From the NCBI GenBank assembly GCA_002509665.1, contig DADN01000293.1:865-15367 (forward strand): a stretch of DNA of 14,503 nucleotides, in the 5' to 3' direction. Each line of letters starts with the position of its first letter. The stretch's first letter is position 1. Positions 1 to 8,352 of the stretch are shown here, piece by piece. Made by a program: the position numbers and the translations under genes. A model generated the notes under the pieces. The model worked only from the letters and a program-made list of their open reading frames with translations. It was not told where the DNA came from and searched no databases. This DNA comes from Methanobacterium sp. UBA8 (lineage in GTDB: Archaea > Methanobacteriota > Methanobacteria > Methanobacteriales > Methanobacteriaceae).

Positions 1-16
1 TTTAATCCTAACCACA

Positions 17-31
17 ATATTTTAAATAAAG
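17..31 (+). promoter_or_regulatory. Possible TATA element for fttA
   Basis: The A/T block ATATTTTAAATAAAG lies about 70-80 bases before the fttA ATG. A TATA box here would place the transcript start near position 50, leaving a leader of about 45 nt that contains the GTGAT ribosome binding site. The whole leader is AT-rich, so the match is weak. Confidence 0.3.
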
Positions 32-99
32 CTTAAAGAATCGCAACTGAATTAAAATGTGGTTCAATTAATTTTTCTTATTTTTTTAGACGTGATTTT

Positions 100-2004
100 A
101 TGGGATCAGAGATTCAAGAAATTAAAAATACGATAGTACAAAGATTACCATCAAGAGTACAAGTAGCAAAGGTAGAGTTTGAAGGTCCGGAGGTTGTAAT
201 TTATACCAAAAACCCCGAGATCATAACCGAAAATGGAGGACTTATAAGGGATCTTGCGAAGGATATAAGAAAGAGAATAATTATCCGTTCAGACCGTTCT
301 GTACTTGCAGAACCTGAGAAGGCTATTGAAAAGATCCATGAAATAGTTCCCGAAGAGGCTAAAATAACCAATATTTCTTTTGATGATGTTACATGTGAAG
401 TTATAATAGAGGCAAGAAAACCAGGCCTTGTAATAGGTAAATATGGTACTACTTCAAGGGAGATAGTTAAAGGAACAGGTTGGGCTCCTAAAATACTTAG
501 AACACCACCTATATCTTCTGAAGTCATACAGAGGGTAAGGAGAACATTGAGAAAAAACAGTAAAGAGCGAAAGCAAATTTTACAAACACTTGGAAATAAA
601 ATTCATCGCCCTGTTTCTCTTGAGAATGAATGGACACGTTTAACATCCCTTGGTGGATTTAGAGAAGTCGGAAGATCTTCATTGTTTTTACAGACACCAA
701 ATAGTAAAATTTTACTTGATTGTGGGATTAACGTTGCAGGAACCGATGAAAAAAGTTCTTATCCTTATTTAAATGTTCCTGAATTTATTTTAGATAATCT
801 TGATGCAGTTGTAATAACTCACGCACACCTTGATCACTCTGGATTTTTACCTTATCTGTTCCATTATGGATATGAAGGGCCGGTTTATTGTACAACCCCA
901 ACAAGGGATTTAATGACATTATTACAGCTAGATAACATAGATATAGCTCATCGTGAAGATAAACCTCTTCCTTTCAATGTTAAACACGTTAAAAAATGTG
1001 TTAAACATACAATAACTTTGGATTACGGTGAAGTAACTGATATAGCTCCGGACATACGTTTAACTCTTCACAATGCTGGGCATATTCTGGGATCTGCAAT
1101 TGTACACATGCACATAGGAGACGGCCAGCATAACTTTGTTTACACTGGAGACTTTAAAAATGAAAGAAGCAGGCTTTTAGAACCTGCAGTGTCTAAATTC
1201 CCAAGGTTAGAATCACTTGTAATGGAAAGTACATACGGTGGACATGGTGATGTGCAGCCGACCAGAAACGACGCGGAAAAAGAACTTGTAAAAACAATTT
1301 ACAGGACCCTGGAACGTGGAGGAAAGATTTTAATCCCTGTTTTTGCTGTTGGAAGGGCTCAGGAACTTATGATCGTACTTGAAGAGTACATCCGGCATGG
1401 AATTATTGATGAAGTTCCAGTCTATATTGACGGAATGATATGGGAAGCAACAGCAATTCACACAGCTAGACCTGAATATTTAAGTAAAGACCTCCGTGAC
1501 CAGATATTCCACATGGGAAGAAACCCGTTCATCTCAGAAGTGTTCCATAAAGTAAATGGAATGGAAGAGAGAAGGGAAATTGTGGAAGGAGAACCAGCTA
1601 TAATTCTTTCAACTTCAGGAATGCTTACTGGGGGAAATTCTGTAGAGTATTTCAAATGGTTATGTGAAGATGAGAAAAGTTCACTTGTTTTCGTTGGTTA
1701 CCAGTCTGAAGGATCCCTTGGAAGAAGGATACAAAAAGGATGGAAGGAAATTCCACTTAAAGAAGACGGTAAGACCAATGTTTACAATGTAAAAATGGAA
1801 ATAAAAACCATTGAAGGATTCAGTGGTCACTCAGACAGGAAACAGCTCATGGATTACGTAAGGAAATTATCTCCAAAACCAGAGAAAATCCTTATATGTC
1901 ACGGTGATAATTATAAAACCCTTGATCTTGCATCAAGTATTTACAGGTCTTATAAAATCGAGACAAAAACTCCAATGAACCTTGAAACTGTTAGGATTCA
2001 ATAA
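100..2004 (+). CDS. fttA: Archaeal CPSF-like RNase / transcription termination factor FttA (aCPSF1)
   Basis: This is a beta-CASP ribonuclease of the archaeal CPSF1 group. Family members cleave nascent RNA after U-rich sites and terminate transcription by RNA polymerase. The N-terminal ~170 residues are the KH-type RNA-binding part, with the GxxG loop VIGKYG at 111-116. The metallo-beta-lactamase core follows: motif HAHLDH at 241-246, metal-ligand H328 in GHILGS, and D351 in YTGD. The beta-CASP region is at about 370-570, and C-terminal motifs include GFSGHSD (H577) and CHGD (H601). At 634 residues it is full length for the family, and all visible metal-binding residues are intact. A GTGAT ribosome binding site stands four bases before the ATG. 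The gene is monocistronic as far as the window shows and converges on the next gene. The family assignment is very secure; the role in termination is known from other archaea. Confidence 0.96.
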   Translation: MGSEIQEIKNTIVQRLPSRVQVAKVEFEGPEVVIYTKNPEIITENGGLIRDLAKDIRKRIIIRSDRSVLAEPEKAIEKIHEIVPEEAKITNISFDDVTCEVIIEARKPGLVIGKYGTTSREIVKGTGWAPKILRTPPISSEVIQRVRRTLRKNSKERKQILQTLGNKIHRPVSLENEWTRLTSLGGFREVGRSSLFLQTPNSKILLDCGINVAGTDEKSSYPYLNVPEFILDNLDAVVITHAHLDHSGFLPYLFHYGYEGPVYCTTPTRDLMTLLQLDNIDIAHREDKPLPFNVKHVKKCVKHTITLDYGEVTDIAPDIRLTLHNAGHILGSAIVHMHIGDGQHNFVYTGDFKNERSRLLEPAVSKFPRLESLVMESTYGGHGDVQPTRNDAEKELVKTIYRTLERGGKILIPVFAVGRAQELMIVLEEYIRHGIIDEVPVYIDGMIWEATAIHTARPEYLSKDLRDQIFHMGRNPFISEVFHKVNGMEERREIVEGEPAIILSTSGMLTGGNSVEYFKWLCEDEKSSLVFVGYQSEGSLGRRIQKGWKEIPLKEDGKTNVYNVKMEIKTIEGFSGHSDRKQLMDYVRKLSPKPEKILICHGDNYKTLDLASSIYRSYKIETKTPMNLETVRIQ

Positions 2005-2018
2005 TCCTACAATTTTTT
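1992..2018 (+). terminator. Hairpin plus T-run overlapping the fttA stop codon
   Basis: TAGGATT (1992-1998) and AATCCTA (2003-2009) form a perfect 7-bp stem with a 4-nt loop. The fttA stop TAA (2002-2004) lies in the loop and the start of the right arm. A T6 run (2013-2018) follows, reaching into the last codon of the convergent methyltransferase gene. The stem plus U-tract looks like an intrinsic terminator for fttA. The dyad could also serve the opposite transcript, but its U-tract there is less clear. Confidence 0.5.
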
Positions 2019-2694
2019 AATTTTTACAAATTCTCATCAATTGGTTTCCGCCCCTTTGAAACTCATAATCGACAGTTTCAATGGAGACCTGCATTTCTTT
2101 TTCTTTAAAAATTTTTACTATTTCTTCCACGTGATGTGATTTATTTGTACTTAGATCGAGCAAAGGGAATATTCTCACTTCATCTGCCACTCTTAACATT
2201 TCATCAACGGCTTTTACGTGGAAATCCAGTGAAAGCAAATCTGAATACAAAAATAGAAAATGAGAACTGAGTGCTAAATCAAATTCTCCATTTTTAAGTG
2301 GTAAATCTGGAAGTTCAGCAGTTATATAACGTTTTTCTTTCTTCCCAGTTTCAAAATCATTTAAGAATGTTTTCATTGCAGATATTCGGGTTTCAGCAAG
2401 TTCTTCAACTGTTTTAATATTTTTCCAGATATAGTCGTCTTTATTAGCTTTTCCTTGGGCCATTACGTCGTCAAAAGTTTCTTCTATCCTTTTTTTAATA
2501 TCTTCTCTGCTGAATTGGTATATGGGGTCTATAGTGATGACTTCTTTATTTTGCACTTTCATCTCGTAATTGAAACTGGATGGGCCTCCACCACAGTCCA
2601 ATATCTTTTTATTTAAATCAGCTTCGTTAAGGCTGAACATGGCCCTGTATTCTGTACATGTTCTTCCCAGTGGAACTACTTCCTTTAATTTCAT
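2017..2694 (-). CDS. Class I SAM-dependent methyltransferase, substrate unknown
   Basis: This is a Rossmann-fold methyltransferase of 225 residues. Motif I is ILDCGGGPSSF (D33-P38), the acidic end of strand 2 is D56 in VITIDP, and the motif IV region is GEFDLALSSH (136-145). The middle section (about 60-125) is charged and helical. There is no membrane segment or metal-binding cluster. The start chosen is ATG at 2694, because AGGTGAT lies five bases before it. A longer frame would begin with GTG at 2703, but that GTG is part of this ribosome binding site. The gene stands alone: it converges on fttA at its 3' end and diverges from the helical-repeat gene across a long AT-rich spacer. The fold is clear. 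Nothing in the sequence or context fixes the substrate, which could be a small molecule, lipid or RNA. Confidence 0.85.
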   Translation of the reverse strand: MKLKEVVPLGRTCTEYRAMFSLNEADLNKKILDCGGGPSSFNYEMKVQNKEVITIDPIYQFSREDIKKRIEETFDDVMAQGKANKDDYIWKNIKTVEELAETRISAMKTFLNDFETGKKEKRYITAELPDLPLKNGEFDLALSSHFLFLYSDLLSLDFHVKAVDEMLRVADEVRIFPLLDLSTNKSHHVEEIVKIFKEKEMQVSIETVDYEFQRGGNQLMRICKN

Positions 2695-2736
2695 TTTTAT
2701 CACCTGTAATTTTGATGTATAATATTGATCGTTATT

Positions 2737-2747
2737 GATATTTATAG
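2737..2747 (-). promoter_or_regulatory. TATA box for the methyltransferase gene
   Basis: On the minus strand the element reads CTATAAATATC, about 45-50 bases before the ATG at 2694. An archaeal start about 25 bp downstream would fall near 2717 and give a leader of roughly 20 nt containing the AGGTGAT site. The inverted pair TGATC (2726-2730) and GATCA (2747-2751) brackets the TATA box and could be an operator. Confidence 0.45.
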
Positions 2748-3123
2748 ATCATTAAAGTTGTTGAATGTTCGTTAGATGATGATTAATATAATAGTAAATA
2801 TGTGCAATTTATTTGATAAAATATTATATATATGTTGTTTAATTTAATTTTAGAGAGCTTAAATTCCTAATTGGGTATAGGTTTTTCGAGAAAAAGTGGT
2901 TTTTAATGTAATTTGGATTTATTATATTTTAATTTTATATTAAATGTTCTAAATGTAATTATAGGATAATTAGCTCATATATAACACTTTTTTAATCTAT
3001 AATTAAATTATATCCAATTTTATAAATTAGTTTGATCTCTAGTTTGGTTTTGATCATTCAATTTAGTAATTTCAATTTATGACTGTCCTAATCGTAATAT
3101 TTAATAAATTATTAAAATATAAT

Positions 3124-3132
3124 AATATATAG
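3124..3132 (+). promoter_or_regulatory. TATA box for the helical-repeat gene
   Basis: AATATATAG lies about 55 bases before the ATG. A transcript start near 3155 would give a leader of about 28 nt containing AGGAG (3171-3175), seven bases before the start codon. The surrounding run is AT-rich, so the exact box is uncertain. Confidence 0.4.
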
Positions 3133-3182
3133 TCACTTAACTTTTAGGAAGGTATCTGGGATAAATTTTTAGGAGAAGTGGT

Positions 3183-4121
3183 ATGGAGTTAAAATCACTT
3201 ATAGAAAAAATTATGCTTATAAATGATAATTTAGGATACTCCGATAACACTGAAAGACTGATAAACAGAGAATATTTGCTAAAAGATGATTTTCAGACTC
3301 TTAAAGAATTAGAAAAACTTCTCAGTGATTCAATTAAATACGCTCAAAGTCAGGAATTAAAGCTGGGTTTAGAAATCATATTGTTACTCATATCTCACAA
3401 AAACGAAAATATAAGAAATTCTGCCCTTGCAAAAATGTTTGTTTTAATGGATGATGGGTTAATTAAGGAACTTGTTGTCAAAGAGCTGAAAAATGCATCT
3501 AATAATGGAGATAGAGATTCTATTGAATCTGCAGAAGATTCACTTGATTTAATAGCTGATGAAATTCATAGGTTTGAGGTAATGGATGCAGTTTTTGACA
3601 TGTTTTGTAAAATAAAAAACAGCATTATATCCAAAGTTAATCAGTTTGAATTCCTGTCTGTCTTTTCAATATACTCTTTTGATAAATATAATTCGAATAT
3701 ATCGCAAACAAGTGCTAAAAACAATGCGCTATATAAAAATACTTTATTTAACAGATTAATATGTAAAATGCGTGCTTTAAACCGTAAAATGGATAAAATG
3801 ATCCCCTATTTGGAAGAAATGGAAGATTATGATGAAATAGAATATGGAAAACTCAGTTATTTAGATGCTCAAAATTCTAAATCCAGTGAAAAAAAATCCT
3901 TACAAAAATTGGCAGGTTTTTATGCATCGACTTTTACAGAAAGGGGACATTTACGCAGATTAATATTCTTACTTGACGATGAAGATCCGGAAGTCCAGCA
4001 AATAGGGTTTAATGCATTAACAGGTATAGTAGAAGTCTTACTAACAGATTCTGCTGAAAAAAGAATTATAAAACCATTAACTAGCTCAGATTTAGAGAAA
4101 ATATCTTCATTTAAAAACTAA
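3183..4121 (+). CDS. Uncharacterised helical, HEAT-like repeat protein
   Basis: I do not recognise this 312-residue protein as a named family. It is highly charged, apparently all-helical and soluble, with no signal peptide or membrane span. Two stretches look like HEAT repeats. One is around residues 55-92 (a hydrophobic helix, then NENIRNSALAKM). The other is around 255-288 (LLDDEDPEVQQIGFNALTGI). The middle (about 135-235) contains FEFLSVFSIYSFDKYN and an acidic patch EEMEDYDEIE (211-220). HEAT-type proteins usually act as scaffolds for protein partners. No catalytic motif is visible. The start is well supported: AGGAG sits seven bases before the ATG. The gene is a single transcription unit with its own TATA box and a terminator-like hairpin, flanked by long AT-rich spacers. 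It may be lineage-specific. Confidence 0.75.
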   Translation: MELKSLIEKIMLINDNLGYSDNTERLINREYLLKDDFQTLKELEKLLSDSIKYAQSQELKLGLEIILLLISHKNENIRNSALAKMFVLMDDGLIKELVVKELKNASNNGDRDSIESAEDSLDLIADEIHRFEVMDAVFDMFCKIKNSIISKVNQFEFLSVFSIYSFDKYNSNISQTSAKNNALYKNTLFNRLICKMRALNRKMDKMIPYLEEMEDYDEIEYGKLSYLDAQNSKSSEKKSLQKLAGFYASTFTERGHLRRLIFLLDDEDPEVQQIGFNALTGIVEVLLTDSAEKRIIKPLTSSDLEKISSFKN

Positions 4122-4166
4122 ATTTCAAAAACAAATATTGCTAAAAAAGTATTAATCTTTGTAGTA

Positions 4167-4204
4167 GGGGGAAATAAGTCCCTGATCTATTTTTTCTATC
4201 GGGA
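4167..4204 (+). terminator. Overlapping hairpins with T-run after the helical-repeat gene
   Basis: The G-run 4167-4171 can pair with CCC at 4180-4182 and is followed after eight bases by T6 (4190-4195), as in an intrinsic terminator. The same C-run can instead pair with GGG at 4201-4203 through a stem TCCC(t)GAT / ATCGGGA (4179-4204) that has one bulge and holds the T-run in its loop. The likely purM TATA box lies downstream, so this most simply ends the 3183-4121 transcript. Confidence 0.4.
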
Positions 4205-4217
4205 AAAATCTAAAAAG

Positions 4218-4225
4218 TTTTATAA
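4218..4225 (+). promoter_or_regulatory. TATA box for purM
   Basis: TTTTATAA lies about 80 bases before the purM ATG. A start near 4248 would leave a leader of about 50 nt ending in GGTGAATTAC. comC follows purM at 45 nt, so this promoter may drive both genes. Confidence 0.45.
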
Positions 4226-4301
4226 GGTCTGATTAGATAATAGATATTATTTACATTACATTTATTTTTAAATAAATTTTTAAAAATTTTTGGTGAATTA
4301 C

Positions 4302-5333
4302 ATGGTAACATATTCAGAATCAGGTGTTGATATTAATCTAGAGGAAGCTACAGTTTCTGCACTGGTTTCCGAAATTAAAAACACGCTTTCATTTAGAGAC
4401 GTGATCACAGAAAGCGGTCATTTTGCAGCGCTTGTAAGATTAGGAGATAAAGCAATCGCTATGAGTACAGATGGTGTTGGAAGTAAAATATTAGTTGCAA
4501 AAATGATGAATAAATATGATACAGTTGGAATAGACTGTATTGCAATGGTCGTAAATGATATACTCTGTGTTGGTGCTGAACCAATAGCAATGGTGGATTA
4601 TCTTGCTGTTGAAAAAGCAGATCCGGAAATTGCAGGTCAAATTGGAAAGGGACTTGCTGAAGGATCTAAAATGGCCAAAATAGCAATGATTGGGGGAGAG
4701 ACTGCATCACTTCCAGAGATAATTAAAGATTTTGACCTTGCAGGTACAGGAATTGGAATTGTAGACGCAGATAAAATCATAACTGGAGAAAATATCTCTG
4801 ATGGAGATGTACTTATAGGAATAGAAAGTAGTGGTGTCCATAGTAATGGGCTAAGCCTTGCTAGAAAAGCATTTTTCGATAAGGCTAATTTAAGTATTGA
4901 TAGCCCCCTCCCAGAGGATCCTGATAAATTAGTTGGGGAAGAACTGTTAAAACCTACCACAATTTATGTAGATCCAGTTGTTAAACTTTTAAAGGAAGAT
5001 ATAGATATCCATGGCCTTGCTCATATTACTGGGGGCGGATTTTTAAACCTTAAAAGGCTCAAAAAAGGTATCAGTTACAATATAGATAGTTTACCAGAAC
5101 CAGGTTCAATTTTTAAATCTATCTATTCATTGGATGTCCCATTAGAAGAGATGTACCGCGTATTTAATATGGGTATAGGATTTGTAGTTATTGTCCCTGC
5201 TCGTGAAGCGGATAAAACAATAAACGTTATTGAAAAGTACAGCAAAGCTTATAAGATAGGAACTGTTGTAGATAACAAGGACGAAACAGTTAAAATAAAA
5301 GCGTTTAATGGGGATATAATTAATTTAAATTAA
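4302..5333 (+). CDS. purM: Phosphoribosylformylglycinamidine cyclo-ligase (AIR synthetase)
   Basis: PurM catalyses the ATP-dependent ring closure of FGAM to aminoimidazole ribotide, the fifth step of purine synthesis, in the cytoplasm. The family signatures are in order: STDGVGSK (55-62), GGETASLPE (131-139), [11 protein letters not shown] (178-188) and [10 protein letters not shown] (241-250). Its 343 residues match the usual length. The start is ATG at 4302, five bases after the ribosome binding site GGTGA (4292-4296). A longer frame would begin at TTG 4290, but that TTG abuts the ribosome binding site, so it is very unlikely. comC follows on the same strand after 45 nt. The link between purine synthesis and coenzyme M synthesis looks positional rather than metabolic. 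All core motifs are intact. Confidence 0.96.
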   Translation: MVTYSESGVDINLEEATVSALVSEIKNTLSFRDVITESGHFAALVRLGDKAIAMSTDGVGSKILVAKMMNKYDTVGIDCIAMVVNDILCVGAEPIAMVDYLAVEKADPEIAGQIGKGLAEGSKMAKIAMIGGETASLPEIIKDFDLAGTGIGIVDADKIITGENISDGDVLIGIESSGVHSNGLSLARKAFFDKANLSIDSPLPEDPDKLVGEELLKPTTIYVDPVVKLLKEDIDIHGLAHITGGGFLNLKRLKKGISYNIDSLPEPGSIFKSIYSLDVPLEEMYRVFNMGIGFVVIVPAREADKTINVIEKYSKAYKIGTVVDNKDETVKIKAFNGDIINLN

Positions 5334-5335
5334 TT
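5318..5335. repeat. 18-bp perfect A/T palindrome across the purM stop
   Basis: AATTAATTTAAATTAATT is a perfect dyad that covers the last codons and the TAA stop (5331-5333) of purM. It consists only of A and T, so a stable RNA hairpin is doubtful. It could be a weak pause or terminator, a protein-binding site, or chance in AT-rich DNA. Confidence 0.45.
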
Positions 5336-5378
5336 TAACGTTGAATTTTCACAAATTAAAAATTAAATGGTGTATTAC

Positions 5379-6410
5379 ATGAAAATAACAATTGAACAAG
5401 AAAGATCAATAATTATGGAAATTTTAACAAGATTTAATATACCAGAAGAGGATGCATACATAGTTGCTGACGTTACTATGGACGCTGACCTTAAGGGATT
5501 TACTTCACATGGAATAGGAAGGTTTCCGCAATACGTAAAGGGATTAAGAGTTGGAACTATAGATCCAGAAGCTGAAATAACCGTGGAAGAGGAAACAGCA
5601 TCTACTGCCCTTTTAAATGGAAATCACAAGTTTGGACATGTTGTAACCTACAAAGGTATGGAAATAGCAATGAAAAAGGCAGAACAAACTGGTGTAGGAC
5701 TTGTTGGAGTACATAATTCTAACCACTTTGGAGTTGCAGGTTACTACTCTGACATGGCAGTTATGCAGGACATGATTGGTGTTGTAACAGCAAATACCGA
5801 ACCTGCAGTAGCCCCAATCGGCGGTAAAGAGCCAATAATTGGTACAAACCCAATAGCAATTGGTATTCCTGCAAATAAAAATTATGTCTCTGTAGATATG
5901 GCAACTTCTGCTTCTGCAAGGGGAAAACTCTTAGAAGCTCTCAGAAAAGGCCAAAAAATCCCAGAAAATGTTGCACTTGATGGTGATGGAAATCCTACAA
6001 TAGACCCTGAAGCTGCACTTAAAGGTTCAATCCTACCATTTGGGGCGCATAAAGGATATGCCCTTGCATTTATGGTTGAAATTTTGGCAGGGCCTCTTGT
6101 AAGGGCCGCATTTGGTAAAGGGGTTAAAGGAACCGCAAACCCTGAGGAAATGTGTACGAAAGGCGACCTTTTAATGGCAATAGACCCATCAAAATTTTCT
6201 GATATCAACCAGTTCAAAGAAGAAGTGGATGGGTTTGTAGCAGAAATTAAAGATTCAGGTGAAAATATTTTTATTCCTGGAGACATGGAAGTAAATAACA
6301 TCAAAAGATTCAGGGAAGATGGATTTTCAATAGACGACAATTTATTTAAACAGCTTAAAGAAATCTCTGAAGAGCTTTCATTCGATATCGATGCCATAAT
6401 CGAAGGTTAA
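5379..6410 (+). CDS. comC: L-sulfolactate dehydrogenase (coenzyme M biosynthesis)
   Basis: ComC belongs to the type 2 malate/lactate dehydrogenase family. It oxidises L-sulfolactate to sulfopyruvate with NAD(P), the third step from PEP and sulfite to coenzyme M. The conserved active-site region [13 protein letters not shown] carries H44. [13 protein letters not shown] (N115, H116), the central block ending [14 protein letters not shown], and [14 protein letters not shown] are all present. The protein has 343 residues, the usual length. The start is ATG at 5379, preceded by GGTG (5369-5372) and a TATTAC spacer. An in-frame ATG at 5367 overlaps that site and has none of its own. Related enzymes act on malate or 2-hydroxyglutarate. 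The assignment to sulfolactate rests on the methanogen background and on comDE lying less than 3 kb downstream. Confidence 0.9.
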   Translation: MKITIEQERSIIMEILTRFNIPEEDAYIVADVTMDADLKGFTSHGIGRFPQYVKGLRVGTIDPEAEITVEEETASTALLNGNHKFGHVVTYKGMEIAMKKAEQTGVGLVGVHNSNHFGVAGYYSDMAVMQDMIGVVTANTEPAVAPIGGKEPIIGTNPIAIGIPANKNYVSVDMATSASARGKLLEALRKGQKIPENVALDGDGNPTIDPEAALKGSILPFGAHKGYALAFMVEILAGPLVRAAFGKGVKGTANPEEMCTKGDLLMAIDPSKFSDINQFKEEVDGFVAEIKDSGENIFIPGDMEVNNIKRFREDGFSIDDNLFKQLKEISEELSFDIDAIIEG

Positions 6411-6425
6411 TTAACCCATTTTTTT
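6405..6425 (+). terminator. Dyad and T-run at the comC stop codon
   Basis: GGTTAATTAACC (6405-6416) is a perfect palindrome that includes the TAA stop (6408-6410). The run T7 follows at 6419-6425, and more T-rich sequence comes after it. It resembles the stem plus U-tract at the end of fttA and probably ends the purM-comC transcript. Confidence 0.45.
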
Positions 6426-6530
6426 ATTTTAAAATTTCTAAAGGCATTAACTTTTTTTCTATTTTATATGATATATTTTAACAACTTCTTTTTCAATTGA
6501 ATTTAAATAAACTGCTTAGTTAAACCATAA

Positions 6531-6540
6531 ATTAATATAA
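6531..6540 (+). promoter_or_regulatory. Possible TATA box for the UbiB-like gene
   Basis: ATTAATATAA is centred about 27 bases before the ATG at 6563, so transcription could begin at or next to the start codon and give a leaderless mRNA. The alternative is an upstream box, ATTTAAATAA (about 6500), with GGAAGG (6542-6547) as ribosome binding site. That leaves an unusually long 15-nt gap to the ATG. Confidence 0.35.
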
Positions 6541-6562
6541 TGGAAGGATTAAGCAATATAAT

Positions 6563-8212
6563 ATGACACTTGGGGAATTCAAAGGTAATTCGAACCTTAA
6601 GCGGCTGAATGAAATAATTAGAGTTTTAACCAAGTACGAATTTGGTTACATAACCGAAAAAATAAAACTTAAAGATAAAATCCCGTTTAAGCATCATTCA
6701 TATGAATATGAATCTATAGAAGAGTTAGATGCAACATTACCCTTACGGTTGAGGCATGTTTTACAGGAATTAGGGACAACATATATAAAACTCGGCCAGA
6801 CTTTAAGTACAAGGCCAGATTTAGTCGGAGACGATATTGCAGATGAACTTTCAAAATTGCAGGATGATAACCCTCCTGTAGACTATGAGATCATGCAGGC
6901 CACTGTCGAAGAAGAGTTAGGGAGTTCAATAGATGAGTTGTTTTCTTCCTTTGAAAAACAACCTTTGGGATCTGCTTCTATAGGGCAGGTACACAAAGCA
7001 GTGCTTAAAACTGGAGAAGAAGTAGCAGTTAAGATACAGAAACCCGGCGTAAAAGAACTTATCAAAAATGATATTAATATAATGCGCTTTCTGGCTGTAA
7101 GAATCAATGATTATGTTCCTCAATCCAGAAATTACAACCTTCCGGGCATTGTAAATGAATTCGAGCGTTCTATTTTTAAGGAAGTTGACTACCAGCAGGA
7201 AGCAAATAACATAAAAAGGTTCGATTACAATTTTAAAGATGATGAAACTGTTTATGTCCCCAAGGTTTACCGGGAATATTCAACTTCTAGAGTCATTACT
7301 ATGGAACTTATTGGAGGGAAAAAGGTTTCAGATGTTATAAATTCTGATAAAGGTTTTGATAAGGAATTAATAGCAAAAAGAGGGGTAAATTCTTATTTTA
7401 AACAGGTATTGATCCATGGTTTTTTCCATGCAGATCCTCATCCAGCTAACATATATGTTTTAGAGGATAATATTATCTGTTTTTTAGATTATGGGATGAT
7501 GGGTATTCTGGATCAGGAATTTAGAGAAAATTTAGCTGAACTGATTATATATTTTGTAGAAAACAGCGTCAAGGGCATGATAAACCAGCTGATTTACATG
7601 GGCATAATCAGTGAAAATATCGATATTAAATCATTCAAATACGAACTAACGGATTTAATGTACAAGTATTATGGGATAGGCCTCAATGAGATGCATGGGG
7701 GAATGGATGATTTAATTTCGCTAATGAGAAAGTATCACATCCAGCTGCCAAGTGAATTCGTGCTTCTGGCTCGGGGAATTGGAATGCTTGAAGATGTCGG
7801 TGAAAAACTGGATCCAAACTTCAATCCAGTAGATGCATTTAAACCCATGGCTCGAAAGGTTATCCGTAAAAAAGTAAGCCCGTTGAAGGTTGTTGACTTT
7901 GTGAAGGATAATCTGTTTGAAGTGGAACACCTTATGAAAACTCTGCCTCGTAATCTCAGCAGAACTCTCTATAAGATAGAAGAAGGGAAAATAACCCTTG
8001 AAGTAGAACATAAGGGCATGGAAAGAATAAGCAACAAGATTTCAGCGTCTTTAATACTGGCAGCACTTTTGGTAGGTTCATCGTTAATCATGCAAACTGA
8101 TAAGGGCATATTAATACTGGGATTCCCATTTTTGGGCATTATCGGGTTCATAGTTAGCATGGTACTGGGCTTAGCCCTTGTATTGTCTATTTTAAAATAC
8201 AGGGAACTATAA
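6563..8212 (+). CDS. UbiB/ABC1/ADCK-family atypical protein kinase-like membrane protein
   Basis: This is a UbiB-family protein of 549 residues, the normal length. Family motifs are present in order: the N-terminal KxGQ motif (KLGQ, 76-79), the Ala/Ser loop GSASIGQVH that replaces the glycine-rich loop, VAVK (K157), the catalytic-loop equivalent HADPHPAN (289-296) and the metal-binding DYG (309-311). Two hydrophobic segments, about 493-511 and 516-544, anchor the C-terminus in the membrane. UbiB proteins are ATPases tied to quinone or other isoprenoid-lipid metabolism. Methanogens of this type have no ubiquinone or menaquinone, so the substrate here is open. The gene lies between comC and a transporter. 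No ribosome binding site is well placed, so translation may be leaderless. Membership in the family is clear. Confidence 0.9.
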   Translation: MTLGEFKGNSNLKRLNEIIRVLTKYEFGYITEKIKLKDKIPFKHHSYEYESIEELDATLPLRLRHVLQELGTTYIKLGQTLSTRPDLVGDDIADELSKLQDDNPPVDYEIMQATVEEELGSSIDELFSSFEKQPLGSASIGQVHKAVLKTGEEVAVKIQKPGVKELIKNDINIMRFLAVRINDYVPQSRNYNLPGIVNEFERSIFKEVDYQQEANNIKRFDYNFKDDETVYVPKVYREYSTSRVITMELIGGKKVSDVINSDKGFDKELIAKRGVNSYFKQVLIHGFFHADPHPANIYVLEDNIICFLDYGMMGILDQEFRENLAELIIYFVENSVKGMINQLIYMGIISENIDIKSFKYELTDLMYKYYGIGLNEMHGGMDDLISLMRKYHIQLPSEFVLLARGIGMLEDVGEKLDPNFNPVDAFKPMARKVIRKKVSPLKVVDFVKDNLFEVEHLMKTLPRNLSRTLYKIEEGKITLEVEHKGMERISNKISASLILAALLVGSSLIMQTDKGILILGFPFLGIIGFIVSMVLGLALVLSILKYREL

Positions 8213-8242
8213 TGCACTCAACCAGAAAATCTTTAATTTTGT

Positions 8243-8273
8243 AGCAGGTTAATCTTTGATTCTCCTGCTTTTT
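8243..8273 (+). terminator. Hairpin with T-run after the UbiB-like gene
   Basis: AGCAGG (8243-8248) and CCTGCT (8264-8269) pair perfectly across a 15-nt loop and are followed by T4 (8270-8273). This G/C-containing stem stands out in an AT-rich gap and lies 30 nt after the stop, so it probably ends the upstream transcript. Confidence 0.4.
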
Positions 8274-8352
8274 AGAATTGAATTGATATCGTTAGGTGTA
8301 ATTTTGAAATTGAATAAAATGTAATTAGAACTAAATTCATATAATAATTAAC

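Larger units (their letters stand above)
2695..3182. other. Divergent 488-nt AT-rich intergenic spacer
   Basis: This spacer between two divergent genes is strongly A+T rich, with stop codons in every frame and no convincing small gene or tRNA. It holds a TATA box at each end. It also has a short palindrome at 2882-2895 (TTTTT, CGAG, AAAAA) and four GATC-containing sites, at 2726, 2747, 3033 and 3051. The GATC sites form two pairs, one around the methyltransferase TATA box and one about 70-90 bp before the TATA box of the other gene. I see no further structure. Confidence 0.5.

Noticed and set aside
201..527. Minus-strand open frame inside fttA (108 codons)
   Set aside because: It lies wholly within the well-supported fttA gene, has no ribosome binding site and its peptide is a low-complexity Ser/Ile-rich shadow.
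2692..2703. GTG start at 2703 for the methyltransferase
   Set aside because: That GTG is part of the AGGTGAT ribosome binding site that serves the ATG at 2694.
2882..2895. Short palindrome TTTTT-CGAG-AAAAA as a terminator or operator
   Set aside because: Only five A-T pairs, far from any stop codon or TATA box, and common in sequence this AT-rich.
4290..4301. TTG start at 4290 for purM
   Set aside because: It overlaps the GGTGA ribosome binding site of the ATG at 4302 and would give an atypical N-terminus.
5882..6397. Minus-strand open frame inside comC (171 codons)
   Set aside because: It is long but antisense to the conserved comC frame, is Ser/Pro-rich like other shadows, and matches no family.
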